Shown piece after piece: positions 57,568 to 64,000 of a stretch of 64,000 bases of DNA (within the stretch, counting starts at the first letter, position 1; each line of letters opens with the position of its first letter). Source of the stretch: Adineta vaga (Eukaryota; Rotifera); NCBI GenBank assembly GCA_021613535.1, contig CP075493.1:248001-312000 (forward strand), written 5' to 3'. The notes under the pieces were generated by a model. The model did not search any database. It was not told where the DNA came from and worked only from the letters and a program-made list of their open reading frames with translations. The translations under genes were made by a program, and so were the position numbers.

Positions 57568-58757
57568 CAGGCTTGCCAAATGAAAATTTTAGAAATCAGA
57601 GATTTTTGTAAAAAAATTAGGAGTTTATCAGGAGAAGTTTTCTTAGAAATCAGGAGAAAAACCAGGAGGTTTTCTTTAGATGTTCAAGAACGTTTATATA
57701 ATTTTTACTGTACAAGTTACACTCATCTAAAAACTTGCTTAGGTGTTTCTGGTAGAATCTATGTTCTTCACTGTTACTGAACTTTTTATTCACCCAGTTT
57801 GCAAAAATTTGACCTTATATTCGAGCTTCACGACTCCAACTATTCGTCAGTGAATCCTTACCAAAAATTATTATTTTTTCGTAGAAGCAAAGATGTTTTT
57901 TCCATCAAAAACAATAGGACCTATTCTTTTCAAACTATTGTCCTTTAGTCAAGTATTAGGTTAAATGGTCTCTCTTGTTTTTACTTATCTTCCGATCAAT
58001 CAGTGAAATGCGACCACTAAACAAGTAAATAATTTATTCTTGCAAAAATCCTTTTCTATCAGAATCAGAATAGTATTTAAATTTTGCCTTAGTGTATGCC
58101 TATACCTTTACAGACGTGTCAACTCTTTCACTACAAACTAACTATAAAAGAATTCCATATAACTAAAGGAAACTGAAAGAAATACTCATTTCACAAAATT
58201 TATATCTATATTTATTCTATGAATAATTATTAGCGAATAAATATTAACTTCTCGATTAATATAGAACAAAAAATAAAGCAGAAAGTATGTAATTAAGTAA
58301 TTACTATTAAATTGGTGGGTTTTTTTCAATGAGACTATATTTCTCTGAAGATCGCATTTCTCTGAGTATATTCGATTTAGTAAACACATAAACATAAAAC
58401 TGTAGATGTTAAATGGGTGTTCATATAGTTTAGAATTCTACTCCAGCTAAATCATGTGTCATCTTGTTTCTGATTGCTGCCAAAAAAACATCATGTATCT
58501 AAAAACTGATTTAGAAAAGTATTCGACACAGAAATAGATGATAAGAATCTATTGAATTCTGATTATTTTCTCGTTTTCTCCACCAAATTTTTATAAACGA
58601 GAAGGTGTCTGTAAATTTCGACTAAGGGAAAGCAAAAATTAGGAGAAATCAGGAGAAAATGATGAAAATCAGCTTCTGATTTCAGGAGATTTTCAATCAG
58701 GAGAAAAGGTGAAAAACCAGGAGAATCTTGATCAAATCAGGAGGTTTGGCAGCCCTG
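57568..58757. mobile_element. 1.19-kb non-autonomous hAT element with perfect TSD
   Basis: Left CAGGCTTGCCAAATG, right (reverse complement) CAGGGCTGCCAAACC, flanked by GATTCGGC on both sides (57560-57567 and 58758-58765). Subterminal AGGAGAAA and ATCAGGAG motifs repeat near both ends (complement CTCCTGATT). No transposase frame in the interior. Confidence 0.92.
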
Positions 58758-58825
58758 GATTCGGCTGACACAAGAATGGTATTGTTTCTCGATGTTAATA
58801 TTCTATATAGGCGTGGTGATTTCTT

Positions 58826-61489
58826 TTAAATTTTGTCTAAGATGCATTGTAGATGATTCTTCAGTGTAATGTCGTTGTTTGTTGTTGCGGTTTGTAGTGT
58901 ATGTTTAAGTAGTCCTTTTGCATAATCTTTGATTTTTGAAATGTTGCTGATCTTGTGGATATATTTGACAGATGTATATATGGGCAGTCCGAGTGCAGCT
59001 CTAATTGCTTTATTCTGCATGATTTGTAAACGGTCCCATACTTTTTGATCAGCATTAAGGAGAATAGGATGTCCATAAATGATAACTGTGCGCACAATTG
59101 ATTTGAAAATATTTATCATCGTCTTGTTGTTGGGTTCGAATGCTGTTCTCGAACGATATCGAAGAAGACCGATCCTAGGAGCAATCTTGCTTTCGATATG
59201 TTCGAGATGTGTTCGCCATTTTAATCTTTTATCTATAATTACATCCAAGTAACGTGTGGAGTCCAGTGGTTTGATGATGGTGTCTTCAACTTTAACTTTC
59301 ACTGGATTCTTGTAGTGTTTTCTTGGATGTATGCTGAAGTGTATCAGCTCTGTCTTAGTTGGTTGAAGTTTTAATTTCCATGACTTGCACCAACTTTCGA
59401 ATGCATCTATAGATTGTTGTAATCTGGTGTTAAGATTTGTTAAGGTGTTGCCAGATGTCCATAATGCAGTGTCGTCGGCGAACAACCCATGTTCTGTATG
59501 AGTTGGTATTCCATTCATCGAATCTGGCGTATACATAATATAAAGTAATGGTGATAACGGAGATCCTTGTGGTGTACCGCTCTTCAGATAAAACGGACGT
59601 GATAATATATTTTCGATTTCAATTGCAGCCGTTCTATTGCTTAAGAATGAGATCAGATAGTTGATGATGAAACAGGGAAGACGTAGATCATTAAGCTTGT
59701 ATATTAAACCATCGTGCCATACAGAATCGAATGCTGCTTTGATATCGAAAAGAATGGCAGCTGAGTGACGTCGTCGACGTGGTCGTCTGAGTTGTCCTGC
59801 AGCGTATCTTTCTAATCGCACGATGTTGTATATAGTGCTTTTACCTGGTCTAAATCCGGCTTGATGTTTTGGTAAGATGTTACGTCGTTCAAGTTCGAGC
59901 ATTAAACGTTGTTTGATTATTTTCTCCAATAGTTTGCCTAAGCAACTAAGGAGACTAATCGGTCGATAACTAGACGGTTGTTGTTTGTCCTTCTTTGGCT
60001 TTAATAGAAGAATAATATTAGCCTTTTTCCACATTGCATTAAACAGATTTGTTAGATGCTGTACAAGTAATTTTGAATGATTCTTCAAACATCGGTTATG
60101 AATGTTGTCTGGACCAGTGGACCTATTTCTAAGTTGTCTTATATGGTTTTTGACTTCTTCTACTTTAATTAGTTTCCACTTTGGTGTGTTTGATGAGGCT
60201 ATATGTTTGCTTTTGATGTTGTTTGCTTGGCATGTTACTTGATCATGAAATCGCAGTGCATCAGCAGTTTGAGAGTGTACTTCATTTTCGAAGTAATCTG
60301 AAAATAAGTCTGCTTTCTCCTTGTCTGATGTTGCTGTTATATTGTTGTATTTCATGACGTTAGAGTAGGTTTGCTTGATCCTTTTATTGTGGAACTTGCG
60401 TACCGTCAGCCAAACTTTGTCCGAGTACATTTTCTTGTGACATAAGGATGACATTAACTTGTGAAAGTTGCTTCTTCTGTCATTTCGAAGTGAATTGGTA
60501 AGTAAGACTTTGGAATTGTAATAAAGATGTTTATCTAAGTTGTTTTCAGTCTTCTTCCATTTTCGATATGCTTGATGTTTTTGTTTTATCAGGCTTATCG
60601 ATACTTCACTTGGTGTATACGTTCGGATCATCTGCTTTGTTTGTGGAACGGCTTCTTTTGTTGCTTCTAGTATACTAGTGGTAATGAATGATGTATATTC
60701 TTCTATGTCTGCTGTTGAATCTAAATGATGATCATTTTTCCACAGCATCAGTTGTTGATCTAACTTGCATCTAAATTTTGACCATTTTGCTGCTTTGAAA
60801 TTAAATGAAATTCTTGACGAAGCCGGTTTGGGTTCAGCTCCGCAAGGAATATCAAATGTTAATGGTTTATGGCCATTTAATGCACCGATTGTTGGATGAG
60901 TCTCAACGTTTGATATGAATGAAAGAAGTGGTTGACTTGCTAGAATCCAATCTAGTTTAACTTCATAATCATTTTTTTCGAAAGTTGGACTATCATCGTC
61001 GACACAATCAATAAGACCATCTTTAAATAATTCTTGCAGCTGTCTTCCTCTAGCATTAGCTTGTTGTGATCCCATATTATATAATGTTGCATTAAGATCA
61101 CCCATGATAATGCAGTTGTTGTTAATGTTATAAAGTTCGTGGAATAAGTTGATATCGATCTTTGCTTTTGGCGGTACGTAAATGGAGGATATTAGTATTG
61201 ATTTGAATGATTTTGTTCGAATCTCTACTGCTATCGCTTCATTCTTGCAGGTTGTTTCGTTTAGTACTTCTTGACACTTGATATGTTGTTTCACTGCTAA
61301 TAATACTCCACCACCAGCTTGTCCTATTCGATCATTTCTGAAAATGTTATAACCAAGAAGAGTGAATGGTCGTTCGCTCTTCAGATTAGTTTCATTAACA
61401 GAAATAATATCGTATTTGGAGAATCTGGCTAGAAGTTCATCTTTGTGTTTCGTGATTGAGTTAATGTTAATATGGCATAAATTAATCAT
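58826..61489 (-). CDS. non-LTR retrotransposon ORF2: AP endonuclease and reverse transcriptase
   Basis: 888 codons without a stop from Met 61489. The N-terminal third is an exonuclease/endonuclease/phosphatase domain (NLCHININSI, SVNETNL, IIMGDLNATL, KLDWILAS). Then comes reverse transcriptase: YRPISLLSCLGKLLEK, QAGFRPGKST, FDIKAAFDSVWHDGL (motif A), SGTPQGSPLSPLLY (motif B), GLFADDTALW (catalytic FADD, motif C) and RYLDVIIDKRLKW (motif E, Asp where Gly is usual). No RNase H domain. Layout and motifs fit the Jockey superfamily. The stretch before WKKANIILLLKP is shorter than usual. An alternative upstream start at 61681 overlaps ORF1 and is less likely. The ATG overlaps the ORF1 stop (ATGATTAA). 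The element nicks target DNA and primes cDNA from its own RNA. Confidence 0.9.
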   Translation of the reverse strand: MINLCHININSITKHKDELLARFSKYDIISVNETNLKSERPFTLLGYNIFRNDRIGQAGGGVLLAVKQHIKCQEVLNETTCKNEAIAVEIRTKSFKSILISSIYVPPKAKIDINLFHELYNINNNCIIMGDLNATLYNMGSQQANARGRQLQELFKDGLIDCVDDDSPTFEKNDYEVKLDWILASQPLLSFISNVETHPTIGALNGHKPLTFDIPCGAEPKPASSRISFNFKAAKWSKFRCKLDQQLMLWKNDHHLDSTADIEEYTSFITTSILEATKEAVPQTKQMIRTYTPSEVSISLIKQKHQAYRKWKKTENNLDKHLYYNSKVLLTNSLRNDRRSNFHKLMSSLCHKKMYSDKVWLTVRKFHNKRIKQTYSNVMKYNNITATSDKEKADLFSDYFENEVHSQTADALRFHDQVTCQANNIKSKHIASSNTPKWKLIKVEEVKNHIRQLRNRSTGPDNIHNRCLKNHSKLLVQHLTNLFNAMWKKANIILLLKPKKDKQQPSSYRPISLLSCLGKLLEKIIKQRLMLELERRNILPKHQAGFRPGKSTIYNIVRLERYAAGQLRRPRRRRHSAAILFDIKAAFDSVWHDGLIYKLNDLRLPCFIINYLISFLSNRTAAIEIENILSRPFYLKSGTPQGSPLSPLLYIMYTPDSMNGIPTHTEHGLFADDTALWTSGNTLTNLNTRLQQSIDAFESWCKSWKLKLQPTKTELIHFSIHPRKHYKNPVKVKVEDTIIKPLDSTRYLDVIIDKRLKWRTHLEHIESKIAPRIGLLRYRSRTAFEPNNKTMINIFKSIVRTVIIYGHPILLNADQKVWDRLQIMQNKAIRAALGLPIYTSVKYIHKISNISKIKDYAKGLLKHTLQTATTNNDITLKNHLQCILDKI

Positions 61490-62882
61490 CGTTGTTGCTT
61501 GTTTTAAGATCTTTGCTTGCATGTATAGATGTGTCAAGAGAACTGTTGGGAGAGAAGATTCTCTTGGTTGCTTTGGATCCTTCTTTTTGTTTTTCTTCGT
61601 CTTTTGATGTAGTAGAAGTTGAAATTGTAGTAGGTTTATTTGAAGTGACAGTCGATGTTGTGGACGATTTGTCAGCTTCATTCTGTTGTTTAGGTTTAGA
61701 TTTGATAATTTTAACTGCTTGGCTTTCTTCGTTGGAATCAGAGTCTGAATCAGTTAAGATATTTTTTTCTTCATCATAACGATCGAGGAGTCCAATTGAT
61801 TTTTCGATCTTCTTGATCTTCTGATGTAGTGCTTTGAATAATCGATTGGCAGTTGTTTTGATGATTTTTTCCATCTTGCTAGTGAGAGCGTTAAGAATAT
61901 CATCGAATAGACTGTCTGTTAATTGTTGCTTTTGTGGTTGGTCAAATTGTGATAAATGTGGATAATCACTTGTGCTGTATATAGATGGTGCATTTGCTAC
62001 TTGTTTGCTTGTTGTTGAATATTGGTTAATCATATTCAGCATTTTCTTTTCATGCTCTCTATAATGTGAACAGTCGTTGGAAGTAGCAATATGATTACCT
62101 TTACAGTTGTATCACTTGACTGCATCATCTTTAACATTACATATGTCCATGCTGTGATTTTCACCGCATCGAATACATACTTGTTGTTTGGTTTTGCAGT
62201 ACTTGGCTACATAATTGTATTTTAAGCAAACATAACATTGCACCGGTTTTGAATTTTTTGTTGCTGGTTCAGCTGTGAAGTGCATGCAATCCACTTGTAA
62301 ACCAGTTTGCACAAACGTGTTTCGATTTGTTGCATCACTAAATGATATTTTTACTGTACGTGTTGCAGTCTTACCATCTTTGCTTGTTAATCGTATAACT
62401 TCTGTTACTTCAAGACCAATGTTCTTTAGTGCTTTAGTTATTCGATCGTTTGGTATTTCCAAATCGACTCTTTTTACGAAGGCGATCTTTTCTGTGTCCT
62501 TGATTCTTTGTATAGATCTTGGAACGTATACCTTAGCTGATGGTTGACTGTTTGACGATAATATTGATGAAAAGTCGTTTAATATGTTGTTGGACGATTT
62601 AACATCACTTGCATATAATGTAAATATTCCATTTCGTCCAAGTTGGATGTCATGGATATTGACTTCAGCAAGATGTTTCTTCAAAATATCATTTAGCTGC
62701 AACTTGTTTAAGTTAACACCCTCTAGAATAAGAGGGGCGATGCTAAATGTTGGTTGGCTTGATTTTAAAGCATATGGTGCTGCTTTGCCAACTTGTGTTG
62801 TTTGTTGTGGGCTTTGTATGCTTTGTGAGCTTTGTGGCCCTTGTTTTCGTTGTGTGGTGGTTGCTCTTTGTTGGTTGTCCAC
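61482..62882 (-). pseudogene. non-LTR retrotransposon ORF1 (gag-like), one in-frame TGA
   Basis: A single frame of about 466 codons from Met 62882, broken by TGA at 62112-62114. The N-terminal part is Gln/Thr/Ser-rich; the middle (LKNIGLEVTEVIRLTSKDG) resembles the RRM-like region of Jockey gag proteins. Zinc knuckles follow: CYVCLKYNYVAKYC (Tyr replaces His), CIRCGENHSMDIC, and a third whose first Cys codon is the TGA itself, before YNCKGNH. The C-terminal part is Ser/Thr/Lys-rich with HQKIKKIEKSIGLL as a possible coiled coil. ORF1 protein coats the element's RNA. The nonsense codon would truncate it unless read through. Confidence 0.8.
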
Positions 62883-63050
62883 GTTGTGATAGCGTCTTTA
62901 TTGGCCACTGCCACCCCTGCCTCTCTTAACAGGCATTAAAATCAGCACCAGTTGCTGATAATTTGGTGTAGATTGTTTTTGTTTTCTTGTTTTGGTTGAT
63001 GAGGTACAGCGGATCTCGATGAAAAACCAGTTTTTTTAAGTCCTAAGACT
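62883..63050 (-). other. 5' UTR region of the retrotransposon
   Basis: About 160 bp upstream of ORF1 before the next repeat begins. The exact 5' end and an internal promoter cannot be defined by eye. Confidence 0.4.
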
Positions 63051-63159
63051 TTTGTAGCTGGTGAAAAGAGAAAAAATTAGATAGACGAGAGAGAAAATAT
63101 ATATGTGTATAACTTGGACGTATGCGACTGATCGCGACCAAGTCAACTAGACGAATGTT

Positions 63160-63957
63160 GCTTGTTCTTACTGAACTGTTAATCCTTCTATATAAGTTGT
63201 ACGTTACCTTTATGAATTTATACGAAACTATGAACTGTTCTTTGTACATAAACCGAACTTTCACAGGCATAATTCGGTGATAAAAAGTTTCGCATGAATT
63301 GTTTGAATCTTTTGAAACGTGAATGATCTGTCATTGGTTGAGTAGGTGATATACAGAACCGTCATGAGTTTATTAGTGAACATGCGGAACTTTTGGTGAA
63401 TTTTTGAAACTTTTAAAGATTCATGTTTGCTATACGAAACTAAGGGTCGATCAGTATGGAATATTCTGAATTTTCATTTGACATACGAAACCCTGCAGGA
63501 TTTTGCATTAAACGCACTAAGCTTTTAAGGTTTTGTGAACTCATTATTGATTTCGGACAACCCACGCAAAACCATGATCGGTTTAGTTTAAAATATTCTG
63601 AACTTTTTCAAAACTGACGAACCATCGATGGTTCGGTGTAAAATATCCTGAACCAGCAGCTGGCCTACGAAAGTAGGGAAAGGTTGGTGGAAAATAGACG
63701 AAACCTATCGTCAGACTGCGAAACCACTGATGGTTTTGTGGAAATGTTACACAACTATCAATAGTTTCGCGAACCGCGTAGAAAACATTCAGATCGTTTT
63801 GCTTGTCAACTGCCAAACCTTCTCGATCTTACTGAACTTAAAATAGTTCGGGAGACCAAGCACGAAACGTTTTTCATTTTTCTGAACTTAACATCGTTCG
63901 GGAGAAGCATAGAAAACCATATTAGTTCGGTAAAACAACATTTTTTTTACAGTGTAT
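63160..63957. repeat. GAAACC/GGTTTC repeat family, copy 3 with right terminus
   Basis: The first part matches 13790-13980 of copy 1 (GGTGATAAAAAGTTTCGCAT, GAAACTTTTAAAGATTC). Then further CGAAACC/GGTTC units run to GTTCGGTAAAACAACATTT and the end TTTTTTTTACAGTG followed by TA. The right end is the inverted counterpart of the copy 1 left end. Confidence 0.75.
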
Positions 63958-64000
63958 GAATATTTCCTTATATGAGTATAGCCACTCACTATACTTTCTC

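Noticed and set aside
61492-61779. Plus-strand frames across the retrotransposon
   Set aside because: They are antisense shadows of ORF1 and ORF2.
58826-62882. Retrovirus-like or LTR element
   Set aside because: The AP endonuclease domain, FADD reverse transcriptase and absence of protease, integrase or LTRs identify a non-LTR retrotransposon.

Overview
This 64-kb window looks like an AT-rich, repeat-dominated piece of an animal genome, most likely a bdelloid rotifer. The assignment is an inference from three things: GT-AG introns of about 50-60 bp in some genes, many degenerate TGTGGG-type blocks (the telomeric hexamer reported for bdelloids), and a single-exon bacterial or fungal-type phenolic acid decarboxylase gene beside transposon debris, a mix typical of bdelloid subtelomeric DNA. 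No rRNA, mitochondrial or species marker is present, so another small invertebrate is possible.

Layout. 0-2.2 kb: 3'-truncated hAT transposase gene (minus strand). 2.2-12.6 kb: no convincing genes; a 31-bp minisatellite, three diverged palindromes, telomere-like blocks and a perfect 68-bp triplication. 12.6-14.4 kb: a long non-coding repeat made of alternating GAAACC/GGTTTC motifs, with a nested miniature element. 15.4-26.1 kb: two different transposase-like genes of unnamed animal families. The first is cut by a complete 3.4-kb hAT element whose own transposase is broken; the second is a nine-exon pseudogene with DDE-like motifs. 27.8-29.3 kb: a short-chain dehydrogenase fragment and the phenolic acid decarboxylase. 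29.5-35 kb: repeats only. 35-36.2 kb: a hAT-type non-autonomous element with a second miniature element nested at its end. 36.9-42.0 kb: a three-exon 2-oxoglutarate/Fe(II) oxygenase whose second intron is 4 kb and holds several miniature elements. 42.4-52.6 kb: nested elements, a tRNA-like sequence and a run of six palindromes (four with long, close-matching arms). 53.0-53.5 kb: a small SRPBCC-fold gene. 54.1-56.6 kb: telomere-like repeats, a second GAAACC repeat copy and a 72-bp satellite. 56.6-58.8 kb: a Tigger/pogo-like element and a hAT-type element, both with target-site duplications, inside what looks like the repetitive 3' tail of a retrotransposon. 58.8-62.9 kb: a Jockey-like non-LTR retrotransposon (minus strand). 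63.2-64 kb: a third GAAACC repeat copy.

The plausible host genes are the decarboxylase, the 2OG oxygenase and the SRPBCC protein. They are not arranged as an operon or pathway. The rest is a stratified record of transposon insertion, and target-site duplications give the relative order of several events. Boundaries and matches were read by eye, without database searches.
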